A stretch of DNA of 64,000 nucleotides from Nocardia rosealba (GCF_020216065.1 NZ_JAIWNA010000003.1:14882-78881), one strand, 5' to 3'; positions 18,562 through 28,027 are shown, numbered from the stretch's first letter. Translations and numbers: made by a program. The notes: a model not told the origin generated them from the letters alone.

Positions 18562-18984
18562 ATGGCGCGCGAAACAGCCTCTGTCACAGTCACTCTCGAG
18601 CTCGAAGCGGGCAATGCCTCGTTGATGACGCTCGGCAAGATGCTCGGGCCGACCGGGGTTCCACCGTTCGAGGTGAAGCGGAAATACGATGCGGCGACGG
18701 CGGATCGGCGTGGGGAGATCATTCCCGCTGTCATCACGATCGATGCACGCAAGCGGTGGACGATGCGGCTCAAGACGCCGCCGACTGCCTCCCTCATCCG
18801 GGCCGCGCTCGGGCAACCGGGATCGCCGCAACCGGGACACAAGCCGGTCGGTGCGCTCAGTCGCGATCAGTTGCGCCGCATAGCGATTCGTAAGCTGCCC
18901 GACCTCAACACCAACGATGTCGATGCGGCGATGCGCATCGTGGCGGGTACGGCTCGGTCGATGGGGGTGCGGGTCGAAGAATGA
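18562..18984 (+). CDS. Divergent ribosomal protein L11 (uL11) paralogue
   Basis: A 140-aa protein alignable over its full length with bacterial L11 (about 142 aa). Clear L11 signatures are VKRKYDAATADRRGEIIPAV, RLKTPPTASLIRAAL, LPDLNTNDVDAAMRI and VAGTARSMGVRVE. The N-terminal loop, which in normal L11 is rich in conserved prolines (PAPPVGPALGQ) and forms part of the thiopeptide/factor site, is replaced by ASLMTLGKMLGPT. The gene is not in the rplK-rplA context but lies alone, 73 bases before a kinase gene. The ATG at 18562 is preferred to a TTG two codons upstream. A variant ribosomal protein or repurposed RNA binder is inference. Confidence 0.85.
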   Translation: MARETASVTVTLELEAGNASLMTLGKMLGPTGVPPFEVKRKYDAATADRRGEIIPAVITIDARKRWTMRLKTPPTASLIRAALGQPGSPQPGHKPVGALSRDQLRRIAIRKLPDLNTNDVDAAMRIVAGTARSMGVRVEE

Positions 18985-19057
18985 CCCGGACCCTGATGGT
19001 GTGGTGTGGCCTGCACTAAGTTGGACCGGTAATCGATCGGTTCGACAACGGGGGATC

Positions 19058-20638
19058 ATGCTTGCGACGGGGGATGTTTTCGCCGGGTACGCGATCGAAC
19101 GGCAGCTCGGTCGTGGCGGGATGGGTTCGGTGTATCTGGCCAGGCACCCTCGGCTGCCGCGCCAGACCGCGCTCAAACTGCTGAATCCGGAACTGTTCTC
19201 GGACAACGAGATCCGGGCCAGATTCGAGCGGGAGGCCGATCTGGCCGCGCAGCTCGAACACCCGAACATCGTCACCGTGTACGACCGGGGCGCCGACGAC
19301 GGGCGGCTGTGGATCAGCATGCAGTTCGTCGACGGTGTCGATGCCGCCGCCATCGAGCATCCCGTTCCCGCTGCCCGCGCGCTGCACATCATCGAGGGCA
19401 CCGCCGCCGCACTCGACCACGCGCACGGCAACGGCGTGCTGCATCGCGACGTGAAACCGGCCAATATCCTGCTGGCCGCCGCGAACGGTCCGGAGCGCGT
19501 GCTGCTCACCGATTTCGGTATCGCGCGCCCCCGCGACGACGTCCACCACCTCACCCAGACCGGAACCTTCACCGCCACCCTGGCTTTCGCGTCCCCCGAA
19601 CAGCTCACCGGCGCCCCGCTCGACCATCGCGCCGACCAGTACTCCCTCGCTTGCACGCTGTACTCGTTGCTCACGGGACAGGCTCCGTACGAGGCGGCGA
19701 ATCCGGTGCTCGTCATCCAAGGCCATCTGCAATCCCCACCGCCCTCGGTACGCAGGCACCGGCCGGATCTCCCCGCCGCGTTGGACGCGGTCCTGGCGCG
19801 GGCGCTGGCCAAGCGCCCGGCGGACCGCTTCGATTCGTGTGCGGAATTCGCAGCCGCCGCCCGCCGTGCTCTCACCGGGACAGGTGGGCAACCGACGGTA
19901 TTCGCCTCCCCTGTGCACCAGCAGTATTCACGCCCGTCGATGCCCGCGCCACCAGCCCCGCGACCGGTGCCGGTCCGTCCCGTTCCGGTCCGGCGCGGGC
20001 GTGGCGTCGTTCCGCTGATTCTGCTGACGGTGTTCGCCGCCATCGCGGGCGCCTCGTACTGGGTGTGGCAGGACGACAGCACTTGGGTGTCGCAGATTCT
20101 CAATCGTTCCCGTGCCCATCGCGACATCGCCGCGATGTCGGCGGCGTTCCCGCAGATGCTGCCGCCCGGTGAAGCCGACGGAACATCGCTGTCGAACCCC
20201 TACCTGACCGGGGTCGGTGCGGGTGGCCGCGCCTGTGAGGCCTATGTCAATACGACCACGCGCAACGAGCTCCAGTGGGAACTGACATTTCAAGAGGCGC
20301 ATGCCAAATGGTCGTGCAAACCCGCCGACATCAACGCGACCAGATTCGCCTTCTACGCGTTTCCCTCCGCGGAGTCGGCGAAGGCGGCGGTCGCCCGATT
20401 CGAGCGCGAGACCAAAGATGTCGGCAGCGGGTCGTCCGGCACACGCACCGACGACCACCGGGCGCTCTTCTTCAAGGACCAGTACGGCAGAGACAGCTAC
20501 AGCATGACCGTGGTCGTCTCCACTTTCAGTGACCCGGGGCGAGAACACTGGGTATTCCTGTTCTCCCGGGATTCGGATGTGCTGGCCGAGGACCTGCCCG
20601 AACTGCTGAAGGAACTGACCACCTTCCCGATGAGCTGA
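19058..20638 (+). CDS. Receptor-type Ser/Thr protein kinase with extracellular domain
   Basis: 526 aa. Residues 10-270 form a PknB-type kinase: glycine loop GRGGMGSV, K40 in TALKLLN, catalytic HRDVKPANILL with D131, DFG D152, and a SPEQLTG activation-segment end. A Pro-rich juxtamembrane region (about 285-315), one membrane helix (about 316-338) and an extracellular domain of about 190 residues follow, with cysteines near 400 and 430; it resembles no sensor I can name. The ATG at 19058 gives the typical start. The neighbouring downstream kinase has an almost identical N-terminus, indicating tandem duplication. Confidence 0.93.
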   Translation: MLATGDVFAGYAIERQLGRGGMGSVYLARHPRLPRQTALKLLNPELFSDNEIRARFEREADLAAQLEHPNIVTVYDRGADDGRLWISMQFVDGVDAAAIEHPVPAARALHIIEGTAAALDHAHGNGVLHRDVKPANILLAAANGPERVLLTDFGIARPRDDVHHLTQTGTFTATLAFASPEQLTGAPLDHRADQYSLACTLYSLLTGQAPYEAANPVLVIQGHLQSPPPSVRRHRPDLPAALDAVLARALAKRPADRFDSCAEFAAAARRALTGTGGQPTVFASPVHQQYSRPSMPAPPAPRPVPVRPVPVRRGRGVVPLILLTVFAAIAGASYWVWQDDSTWVSQILNRSRAHRDIAAMSAAFPQMLPPGEADGTSLSNPYLTGVGAGGRACEAYVNTTTRNELQWELTFQEAHAKWSCKPADINATRFAFYAFPSAESAKAAVARFERETKDVGSGSSGTRTDDHRALFFKDQYGRDSYSMTVVVSTFSDPGREHWVFLFSRDSDVLAEDLPELLKELTTFPMS

Positions 20639-20715
20639 AGGATGCCCGCGACGGCACGAACGCCGTTTTGGTAGGGTCCAGCGCGTCGGACGACGAGCGA
20701 GATTCGGGGGTCAGA

Positions 20716-21843
20716 GTGGTTTCTGACGGGACGGTATTCGCCGGATACACGATCGACCGGCAGCTGGGTCGCGGCGGGATGGGTTCGGTGTATCTGGCCA
20801 GGCATCCTCGGCTGCCGAGGTGGACCGCGCTGAAACTGCTGAATCAGGAGCTGTTCTCCGACGCCGAGATCCGGGCCCGGTTCGAGCGGGAAGCCGATCT
20901 GGTCGCCCAGCTCGACCACCCCAATATCGTGACGGTGTTCGACCGCGGTGTGGAGAACGACCAGCTGTGGATCAGCATGCAATACGTCGACGGGATCGAC
21001 GCGTCGATGCTCGATCCGGCGACGCTGCCACCGGACCGGGCGTTGCAGATCATCCGGGAGACCGCCGTCGCCCTGGACTTCGCGCATCGCGCGGGCGTGC
21101 TGCACCGCGATGTGAAACCGGCCAATATCCTGCTGGCCAGGTCCAACAGCCAGGAGCGGGTGTATCTCACCGACTTCGGCATCGCGCGCCTGCGTGACGA
21201 TTCCGGTCACCTCACCGAGACCGGCTCGTTCACCGCGACCCTGGCCTACGCGGCACCCGAGCAGCTCACCGGTGTCCCGCTCGACCATCGCGCCGACCAG
21301 TACTCGCTGGCCTGCACGCTCTACACCCTGCTCACCGGCACCGCGCCGTTCGAGGCGCCGAGCCCGGCCGCCGTCATCACCGGGCACCTGCAGTCGCCGC
21401 CACCGCCGGTGAGTCCGCGCCGGGCCGGGCTGCCGCCGAATCTGGATGCCGTGATGGCGCGGGCGCTGGCCAAGCGACCAGCCGACCGGTTCTCCTCCTG
21501 CGAGGAGTTCGTCGAGGCCGCGCAGCGGGCCATGCGCACCGGGACTACCGGTGCCCGCCCGATCGCTCGTCCGCCGTCGGGGGCGCACGCTCAGCCGTTC
21601 CTGGGAATGCAGCCGATGCGGCCGGTGAACAACTCCGGTGCCGCGATTCCGGTCGCACCGGTTCCGCCGATGGCGCCGCGACCGGCGACCCCCGCTGCCT
21701 GGGCCCAGCCCGCGATGCGCGCGCCCATGCCGCCACCGCCGCCCGCGCGGGGCGGTTGGGGGTCGATGTTGGGGGTGCTGCTGGTGGTGTTCGCCATCGT
21801 GATCGGCATCGCGGTGCTCATCGCTGTGCTGACGAACCTGTGA
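20716..21843 (+). CDS. Second tandem Ser/Thr protein kinase, membrane-tailed
   Basis: 375 aa. The kinase domain is closely similar to the preceding gene (GYTIDRQLGRGGMGSVYLAR; K40; HRDVKPANILL with D132; DFG), so the two arose by duplication. The tail is different: a Pro/Ala/Met-rich linker (about 275-348) and a single C-terminal membrane helix (about 350-373) with no extracellular domain. It therefore lacks a sensor and may be activated by its partner kinase, which is inference. The GTG at 20716 sits at the same offset from the GYxIxRQLG motif as the ATG of kinase 1. Confidence 0.92.
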   Translation: MVSDGTVFAGYTIDRQLGRGGMGSVYLARHPRLPRWTALKLLNQELFSDAEIRARFEREADLVAQLDHPNIVTVFDRGVENDQLWISMQYVDGIDASMLDPATLPPDRALQIIRETAVALDFAHRAGVLHRDVKPANILLARSNSQERVYLTDFGIARLRDDSGHLTETGSFTATLAYAAPEQLTGVPLDHRADQYSLACTLYTLLTGTAPFEAPSPAAVITGHLQSPPPPVSPRRAGLPPNLDAVMARALAKRPADRFSSCEEFVEAAQRAMRTGTTGARPIARPPSGAHAQPFLGMQPMRPVNNSGAAIPVAPVPPMAPRPATPAAWAQPAMRAPMPPPPPARGGWGSMLGVLLVVFAIVIGIAVLIAVLTNL

Positions 21844-21886
21844 TCGGTGCGCCGACCTGTTCGGCGCGTGCCATATTCTGATCCGA

Positions 21887-22837
21887 ATGAGCGACTTCGA
21901 CGTCACCGCCGCCGACTCCATCGACCTCGTCCGGCTGCGTCGGTTCGTCGCCGTGGCCGAGGAACTGCATTTCGCGCGCGCCGCGAAGGCGTTGCGGATT
22001 CCGCGTCAGGCGTTGAGCGCCACTGTGATCGAGCTCGAAGGCGAATTGGGCACGCGTCTGTTCGTGCCCGGCGCGTCGCCGACCCAGCTGTCCGAGGACG
22101 GCGCGACCCTGCTCGACCACGCGCGGGAACTGATCCGTGCCGACGAGCAGGCACAGCGCGAGCAGAAACCGGAGGGGCCCGCGAGCCTGCGCGTCGGTTT
22201 CGTGCCGGGGGTGACGGTGTCGAAGTGGGCTCGGGTGTGGGGCGAGCGGCTGCCGGACCATCCCCTCGAGGTGCTCGGTGTCGCGCAAAGCGAGCAGGAG
22301 AGCGCGCTGCGCGAGGGCCGGGTGGACCTGTGCTTCGTGCGGTTGCCGATGGACCGGTCCGGAATGAACGCGATCCCGCTGTGGGAGGAGACGCCGGTCG
22401 CGGTCGTGCAGAAGGACGACGCGCTGTCGCTGCTCGATGCGGTGAGCCCGGCCGACCTGGCCGACGAACAGCACCACGACAGTGGCGATCTGGATCAGGC
22501 CGCCGACACCCTGGCAATGGTCGCCGCCGTCGGGGGAGTGGCGATCGTGCCGCAGTCGATCGCCCGACTGCATCATCGGCGCGACCTGGTGTACCGCCCG
22601 ATCAGCGACACCGAGTTCACCCGGATCGCGCTGGCCTGGCCCGCCGACGGAGATTCGGAACTGGTCGAGGAATTCGTCGGGATCGTGCGCGGCCGCTCGG
22701 CCAACAGCTCACGCGGCGCGGAACCGGCCAAGCCCGCGCAGGAGCGTGCGCCCAAGAAGCAGGCGCCCAAGAAGCAGACCGCGCAACGCAAACCCGCCAA
22801 GACCGGCCGCAAGCCCGGCGCCCGACGCGGCCGCTGA
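21887..22837 (+). CDS. LysR-family regulator with C-terminal basic tail
   Basis: 316 aa. The N-terminal winged HTH (about 10-70) contains LRRFVAVAEELHFARAAKAL followed by IPRQALSATVIELEGELG, typical of LysR regulators; a substrate-binding domain spans about 95-275, with LRVGFVPGVTVSKWARVWGE at its start. The final 40 residues are Lys/Arg/Ala/Gln-rich, with repeated APKKQ units resembling AlkB/histone-like tails, which LysR proteins normally lack. The gene ends at a strong bidirectional hairpin. No target operon is evident. Confidence 0.86.
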   Translation: MSDFDVTAADSIDLVRLRRFVAVAEELHFARAAKALRIPRQALSATVIELEGELGTRLFVPGASPTQLSEDGATLLDHARELIRADEQAQREQKPEGPASLRVGFVPGVTVSKWARVWGERLPDHPLEVLGVAQSEQESALREGRVDLCFVRLPMDRSGMNAIPLWEETPVAVVQKDDALSLLDAVSPADLADEQHHDSGDLDQAADTLAMVAAVGGVAIVPQSIARLHHRRDLVYRPISDTEFTRIALAWPADGDSELVEEFVGIVRGRSANSSRGAEPAKPAQERAPKKQAPKKQTAQRKPAKTGRKPGARRGR

Positions 22838-22842
22838 CACGA

Positions 22843-22882
22843 CGATGCCTGCGGCGCGATCGAATCGCGGCCGCAGGCATCG
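22843..22882. terminator. Bidirectional terminator hairpin
   Basis: The arm at 22843-22855 is the exact reverse complement of 22870-22882 (13 bp), and an inner 4-bp stem (GCGA with TCGC) continues it, with one bulged base. It sits between the convergent LysR-type gene (stop at 22837) and the DUF2631 gene (stop at 22893), so it can end both transcripts. Confidence 0.75.
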
Positions 22883-22892
22883 GTGCGGGTGT

Positions 22893-23162
22893 CTACCTCG
22901 GGATGCGCTTGGTGAGCGAATCGACGACGAGGATCAGCGCGAGCAGACCGGCGAACACGATGAGGAAGATGTCCTCGACGTGGCCCTGGTGGTTGCCGAT
23001 GGTCATGCCGAGCAGCGCGATCACGACGAACCAGCCGGCGATGCGGAAGGTCTTGGGCGACTCGCCGCTCCAGCCCCACGCTGCCGAGGGCACCTCGGCG
23101 GGGTCGACGCTGGTGGCGACGGCGCGCTCGGTGCTGGCTTTTTCGAGGTCCGTGGCGGCCAC
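22893..23162 (-). CDS. DUF2631 membrane protein
   Basis: 89-aa protein: the start [15 protein letters not shown], the segment [17 protein letters not shown] and two membrane helices (about 41-57 and 64-82) are those of the actinobacterial DUF2631 family, found beside dxr in mycobacteria and nocardiae. Function unknown. ATG start. The gene is divergent from dxr (95 bp between start codons), consistent with a shared promoter region. Confidence 0.85.
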   Translation of the reverse strand: MAATDLEKASTERAVATSVDPAEVPSAAWGWSGESPKTFRIAGWFVVIALLGMTIGNHQGHVEDIFLIVFAGLLALILVVDSLTKRIPR

Positions 23163-23257
23163 GATCGCTCCTTAGGGCTCGAGTTCTGGTTGGGCGAGTG
23201 TGCATATCGTGGCATACGACCGTTCGTCGTAGCCAGCAGCCCTGCCACAATGGGCCC

Positions 23258-24451
23258 GTGTCCCACCACGCACCCCGTGCCGCGCACGGCAATACGGCCT
23301 CGACCGACCGGGTGAAGGTGCTGCTCCTTGGCAGTACCGGTTCGATCGGCACCCAGGCGCTCGAGGTGATCGCCGCCAACCCCGACCGCTTCGAGGTGGT
23401 CGGGTTGGCCGCGCGCGGCGGCAACCCCGCGCTGCTCGCCGAGCAGATGGCCGCCACCGGCACCCGCAATGTCGCCGTGGCCGATCCCGCCGCCGCCCGG
23501 AAGCTCGATCTCGATCTGGGCGGGCCGGGGGCGGTGACCGAACTCGTGCGCCGCACCGAGGCCGACGTGGTGCTCAACGCCCTGGTCGGTTCGCTCGGCC
23601 TGGAACCGACGCTGGCCACTCTCGAGGCGGGGACAAGGTTGGCGCTGGCCAACAAGGAATCCCTCGTCGCGGGTGGTTCGCTGGTGACCCGGGCGGCCGC
23701 GCCCGGCCAGATCGTCCCCGTCGACTCCGAACACTCCGCCCTCGCCCAATGCCTGCGCGGCGGTCGCGCCGAGGAAGTCGACCGGTTGGTGCTCACCGCC
23801 TCCGGCGGCCCGTTCCGCGGCTGGACCACCGAGATGCTCGAATCGGTGAACCCCGACGAGGCGAAAACGCATCCGACCTGGTCGATGGGTCCGATGAACA
23901 CGCTGAACTCGGCCTCGCTGGTGAACAAGGGCCTGGAACTGATCGAGACCCACCTGCTGTTCGGGGTGCCCTACGACCGCATCGATGTCACCGTGCACCC
24001 GCAGTCGATCGTGCATTCGCTCGTCACGTTCACCGACGGCTCCACCCTGGCCCAGGCGAGTCCACCGGATATGAAGCTGCCCATCGCCTTGGCGCTCGGC
24101 TGGCCCGACCGCCTGCCCGGCGCTGCCACGCCCTGCGATTTCGGCACGGCGTCGACCTGGACGTTCGAGCCCGTCGACGACGCGGTCTTCCCCGCTGTAC
24201 GTCTGGCCAGACGAGCCGGGGAGGCGGGCGGCAGCGTCACCGCCGTCTACAACGCCGCCAACGAAGTCGCCGTCTCGGCCTTCCTTGACGGCGCGATCAG
24301 CTTCCCGGCCATTGTGCGCACCGTCACCCGCGCGGTCGAGGCCGCGGACCGCTGGCGTGCCGAACCCGATACCCTGGACGACGTCCTCGCGGCCGACCGC
24401 TGGGCCAGGGAGTTCGCCGCCGAGGCCATCGCCGAAGTACCGACGCCCTGA
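23258..24451 (+). CDS. dxr: 1-deoxy-D-xylulose 5-phosphate reductoisomerase
   Basis: Second enzyme of the MEP isoprenoid pathway: DXP + NADPH to MEP, metal-dependent. The 397-aa protein has the NADPH site [16 protein letters not shown], the [11 protein letters not shown] region, metal/substrate residues in [14 protein letters not shown], the flexible-loop TASGGPF and the late NAANEVAV motif, all of them expected. The GTG at 23258 gives about 17 residues before the conserved VKVLLLG; an upstream in-frame ATG would extend it without support. ispG and rip1 follow, the order conserved in actinobacteria. Confidence 0.95.
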   Translation: MSHHAPRAAHGNTASTDRVKVLLLGSTGSIGTQALEVIAANPDRFEVVGLAARGGNPALLAEQMAATGTRNVAVADPAAARKLDLDLGGPGAVTELVRRTEADVVLNALVGSLGLEPTLATLEAGTRLALANKESLVAGGSLVTRAAAPGQIVPVDSEHSALAQCLRGGRAEEVDRLVLTASGGPFRGWTTEMLESVNPDEAKTHPTWSMGPMNTLNSASLVNKGLELIETHLLFGVPYDRIDVTVHPQSIVHSLVTFTDGSTLAQASPPDMKLPIALALGWPDRLPGAATPCDFGTASTWTFEPVDDAVFPAVRLARRAGEAGGSVTAVYNAANEVAVSAFLDGAISFPAIVRTVTRAVEAADRWRAEPDTLDDVLAADRWAREFAAEAIAEVPTP

Positions 24452-24480
24452 CCTGACCGACTCAACGGGACCCCCCCACG

Positions 24481-24540
24481 TTTTTCGGCCGCCTTCGGAT
24501 TCGGGGTTACGAGGCCGAAAAACCGCGGCGCCAGCCGCCA
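24481..24540 (+). promoter_or_regulatory. Structured leader of rip1, related to the tsf leader
   Basis: TTTTTCGGCC (24481-24490) pairs perfectly with GGCCGAAAAA (24513-24522). It is followed immediately by the 18-nt segment at 24523-24540, containing the hairpin GCGGC-GCCA-GCCGC, identical to 11097-11114 upstream of tsf. The distances to the start codon are nearly the same (20 and 24 bases). The left arms also agree (TTCGGCCGCCT against CTCGGCCGCCT). The element begins 30 bases after the dxr stop and separates dxr from rip1. Confidence 0.6.
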
Positions 24541-24559
24541 AGAACAGAGAAAGGGCCAG

Positions 24560-25756
24560 ATGGTATTCGCGTTCGGGTTTGCCCTGTTCGCCGTCGGTAT
24601 CACGATCTCGATCGCGTTGCACGAATGCGGGCACATGTGGGCCGCGCAGGCGACCGGCATGAAGGTGCGCCGCTACTTCATCGGTTTCGGGCCCCGTATC
24701 TTCTCGTTCCGTCGTGGTGAGACCGAATACGGCCTCAAGGCGCTGCCGCTCGGTGGTTTCTGCGATATCGCGGGCATGACGGCCCTGGACGAGCTGGAGC
24801 CCGAAGAGGTGGACCGGGCGATGTATCGCCAGTCCACCTGGAAGCGGCTGGTGGTGATGTTCGGTGGCATCGCCATGAACTTCCTGCTCGGTTTCATCCT
24901 GCTGGTGGTGCTCGCGGTGGGCTGGGGTCTGCCGCAGCTCGAGCAGCCACCCGCCACCGCGCTCGGCACCATGAGCTGCGTCGCCCAGGAGACGCCGGAC
25001 AAGAAGCTCGCGCCGTGTACGGGTGACGGTCCGGCTCAGCGCGCCGGTTTACGGCGTGGCGACGTGGTGAAGGCGGTCAACGGCGTCGAGGTGACCACCT
25101 GGGCGCAGTTCCAGGCCGAAACCCAGAAGCAGACCGGCACGTTCACCTACACCATCGAACGCGACGGCGACACCCTCACCGTGCCCGTGACCCCGGAGCG
25201 GGTGATGCGCTCGCCCAAGGAGGGCCCGGCCCGCGAGGTGTCCGCGGTCGGCGTCGGCCCGGATTACGCCGAACCGCAGCAGTACGGCGTGGTCGACGCG
25301 ATCCCGGCGACCATCGTGTTCACCGGTGACTTCTTCGTCGAGACAGTGAAGTCGCTGGCCAAGATGCCGCAGAAGGTATCGGCGCTGTGGGAGGCCGTCA
25401 CCGGTGGCGAGCGCGACCCGGAGACCCCGGTCAGCGTCTACGGCGCGAGCCGGATCGGTGGCGAGACCGCCGAGCGTGGCCTGTGGGGCATGTTCATCCT
25501 GGTTCTGGCCAGCCTGAACTTCTTCCTCGGCGCGTTCAACCTGCTGCCGCTGCTCCCGCTCGACGGCGGGCACATCGCGGTGGTGCTCTACGAGAAGGTG
25601 CGCGATGTGGTGCGCTCCTGGCGCGGTAAGGCCCCCGCGGGCCCGGTCGACTATCTGAAACTGCTCCCCGTGACGTATGTGGCCGTCGTGATCGGCGGTG
25701 CGTTCATGCTGCTCACCCTGGCCGCCGACATCGTCAACCCCATTCGCCTACCCTGA
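24560..25756 (+). CDS. rip1: RIP metalloprotease (site-2 protease, RseP/Rip1-type)
   Basis: Intramembrane zinc protease that releases regulators such as anti-sigma factors. 398 aa: first membrane helix with the HExxH motif H21-ECG-H25, a PDZ domain (about 140-215; GDGPAQRAGLRRGDVVKAVNG), a third zinc-ligand motif LLPLLPLDGGH in a late membrane helix (near 330-340), and a C-terminal membrane segment. All zinc ligands are present. The ATG start follows the structured leader. The gene lies between dxr and ispG, as in M. tuberculosis (Rv2869c). Confidence 0.94.
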   Translation: MVFAFGFALFAVGITISIALHECGHMWAAQATGMKVRRYFIGFGPRIFSFRRGETEYGLKALPLGGFCDIAGMTALDELEPEEVDRAMYRQSTWKRLVVMFGGIAMNFLLGFILLVVLAVGWGLPQLEQPPATALGTMSCVAQETPDKKLAPCTGDGPAQRAGLRRGDVVKAVNGVEVTTWAQFQAETQKQTGTFTYTIERDGDTLTVPVTPERVMRSPKEGPAREVSAVGVGPDYAEPQQYGVVDAIPATIVFTGDFFVETVKSLAKMPQKVSALWEAVTGGERDPETPVSVYGASRIGGETAERGLWGMFILVLASLNFFLGAFNLLPLLPLDGGHIAVVLYEKVRDVVRSWRGKAPAGPVDYLKLLPVTYVAVVIGGAFMLLTLAADIVNPIRLP

Positions 25757-25872
25757 TCCGCGTACGCCCGCTGTCGCGCCCCTCACAGGGTGCGGTGCGA
25801 GCGTGCGCGACTAAGCTCGGAAGCAATCAGCCCAGGTCGATTCGAGATCCGTAGGAAAGAAGGCAGCCGACC

Positions 25873-27027
25873 GTGACCAGCACCATCGGATTGGGGATGC
25901 CCGCCGCTCCCGCTGCTGTTCTCGCACCACGGCGCAAAACCCGTCAGCTCATGGTCGGCAATGTCGGCGTGGGCAGTGACCATCCCATCTCGGTGCAGTC
26001 GATGACGACCACCAAGACCCACGACGTGAACGCCACCCTCCAGCAGATCGCCGAACTCACCGCCTCGGGCTGCGACATCGTGCGCGTGGCGTGTCCGAGG
26101 CAGGAAGACGCCGACGCCCTGGCGACCATCGCCAAGAAGTCACAGATCCCGGTGATCGCCGACATCCACTTCCAGCCCCGCTACATCTTCGCCGCCATCG
26201 ATGCGGGCTGCGCCGCGGTGCGAGTGAACCCGGGCAACATCAAGGAATTCGACGGCCGCGTCGGCGAGGTCGCCAAAGCCGCGGGCGCGGCGGGCATCCC
26301 GATCCGCATCGGCGTGAACGCCGGTTCGCTGGACAAGCGGATGATGGAGAAGTACGGCAAGGCCACCCCCGAGGCGCTGGTCGAGTCGGCGCTGTGGGAG
26401 GCGAGCCTGTTCGAGGACCACGGCTTCGGCGACATCAAGATCTCGGTCAAGCACAACGACCCGGTCGTGATGGTCGAGGCCTACCGTCAGCTCGCCGCGC
26501 GCAGCGACTACCCGCTGCACCTCGGTGTCACCGAGGCCGGCCCGGCGTTCCAGGGCACCATCAAGTCGGCGGTCGCGTTCGGCGCCCTGCTCAGCGAGGG
26601 CATCGGTGACACGATCCGCGTGTCGCTGTCGGCGCCGCCCGCCGAAGAGGTGAAGGTCGGCGGCCAGATCCTGCAGTCGCTGAACCTGCGTCCGCGCAAG
26701 CTCGAGATCGTGTCGTGCCCGTCGTGCGGACGCGCCCAGGTGGATGTGTACACGCTGGCCGACGCGGTCGCGGCCGGTCTCGACGGCCTCGAGGTGCCGT
26801 TGCGCGTGGCCGTGATGGGTTGCGTGGTGAACGGGCCCGGTGAGGCCCGCGAAGCCGATCTCGGAGTGGCCTCCGGCAACGGCAAGGGGCAGATCTTCGT
26901 CAAGGGCGAGGTCATCAAGACCGTGCCGGAAGCGCAGATCGTGGAGACCCTGATCGAGGAGGCGATGCGGATCGCCGAGGAGATGGGCACCGAGCCCGGC
27001 GCGCAGCCGGTGGTCACCGCGGGCTGA
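25873..27027 (+). CDS. ispG: 4-hydroxy-3-methylbut-2-enyl diphosphate synthase (flavodoxin)
   Basis: Iron-sulphur enzyme of the MEP pathway (MEcPP to HMBPP). The 384-aa protein has the TIM-barrel half with [29 protein letters not shown] and GVNAGSLD, followed by the cluster domain with C282, C285 (SCPSCGR) and C317 ([10 protein letters not shown]), the three cysteines that bind the 4Fe-4S cluster. The GTG start is preceded by AGAAGGCAG. It follows rip1 after 116 bp, with TAAGCT near 25810 as a possible -10. Confidence 0.96.
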   Translation: MTSTIGLGMPAAPAAVLAPRRKTRQLMVGNVGVGSDHPISVQSMTTTKTHDVNATLQQIAELTASGCDIVRVACPRQEDADALATIAKKSQIPVIADIHFQPRYIFAAIDAGCAAVRVNPGNIKEFDGRVGEVAKAAGAAGIPIRIGVNAGSLDKRMMEKYGKATPEALVESALWEASLFEDHGFGDIKISVKHNDPVVMVEAYRQLAARSDYPLHLGVTEAGPAFQGTIKSAVAFGALLSEGIGDTIRVSLSAPPAEEVKVGGQILQSLNLRPRKLEIVSCPSCGRAQVDVYTLADAVAAGLDGLEVPLRVAVMGCVVNGPGEAREADLGVASGNGKGQIFVKGEVIKTVPEAQIVETLIEEAMRIAEEMGTEPGAQPVVTAG

Positions 27028-27098
27028 TCCCTCACGGTCCGGCGACGGATTCACCTCGACCCGTACCACTGCGCCCGCTTTCGTGGCAGGCTGGTGCC

Positions 27099-27962
27099 GT
27101 GCGGAGTCTGCTGGAGCCGACGCGACGGTCCAAGGCCACCCCCGCGCGTCCGGTGACCGGGCGGGACCTGGCCGAGGTGCTGCGGGTCCTCGATGCCGAT
27201 CCGGTCGCCTCGTGCATGATCGCGGCCCGTGTCCAGGAATTCGGCCTCGACACCCGTTCCGGTGTCGGCGAGTTGTGGAGTCGCGGCGGTCCCGCCGACT
27301 CCCTGTGCTTCTCCGGTGCGAACCTCGTTCCGCTGCGCGGTGACCAGCAGGCCCTTCGCGCGTTCGCCGATCGGGCCACCAGGTGGCCGCGCGTGTGTTC
27401 CTCCGTGGTCGGCAGGCAGGAGCTGGCGCTGCCGCTGTGGGAAATGCTGGCGCCGAGCTGGGGACCGGCGAGGGAGTTGCGCGCCGACCAGCCGCTGCTC
27501 GCCCTGGCCCAACCTGCCCTCGCCCGCCCGGACAGCGCGGTGCGACGAGTGCGACCCGACGAGATCGACCGCTACCTCACCGCCGCGATCTCCATGTTCA
27601 TCGAGGAGGTCGGCGTCGACCCGCGCGCGGGCGACGGTGGCCGCGGTTACCGCCGCCGCATCAAGAGCCTCATCGAATCCGGCCGGGCCTGGGCACGTTT
27701 CGACGACGGCGAAGTGGTGTACAAGGCCGAGATCGGGTCGTTGTCCCGGCGCACCGGTCAGATCCAGGGCGTGTGGGTGCATCCCGAGCATCGCGGTGCC
27801 GGGGTGGGCACGGCGGGTACAGCCGCTGTCGCGAATGCCGTTGTGTCGACCGGCCGTACGGCCAGCCTGTACGTGAACGACTACAACCAGATCGCCCGAC
27901 GTGCTTACAGCCGTGTGGGTTTCCGTCAGATCGCCACCTTCGCGACCGTCCTCGTCGATTAG
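27099..27962 (+). CDS. GNAT family N-acetyltransferase (Rv2867c-like)
   Basis: 287 aa with two halves: an N-terminal GNAT-like half (about 15-140) and a C-terminal acetyltransferase domain with the acetyl-CoA loop VWVHPEHRGAGVGTAGTA (about 226-243) and a late YVNDYNQIARRAYSRVGF helix. The target is unknown. In M. tuberculosis the counterpart also lies right after ispG, which supports orthology. GTG start, 71 bases after ispG. Confidence 0.88.
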   Translation: MRSLLEPTRRSKATPARPVTGRDLAEVLRVLDADPVASCMIAARVQEFGLDTRSGVGELWSRGGPADSLCFSGANLVPLRGDQQALRAFADRATRWPRVCSSVVGRQELALPLWEMLAPSWGPARELRADQPLLALAQPALARPDSAVRRVRPDEIDRYLTAAISMFIEEVGVDPRAGDGGRGYRRRIKSLIESGRAWARFDDGEVVYKAEIGSLSRRTGQIQGVWVHPEHRGAGVGTAGTAAVANAVVSTGRTASLYVNDYNQIARRAYSRVGFRQIATFATVLVD

Positions 27963-28027
27963 TTTTCCGCCGCTGACCCGGCGTTGTTGCGTCGTCGGCG
28001 CCGGGTTCGCCGTTACCATCTGTGCCG

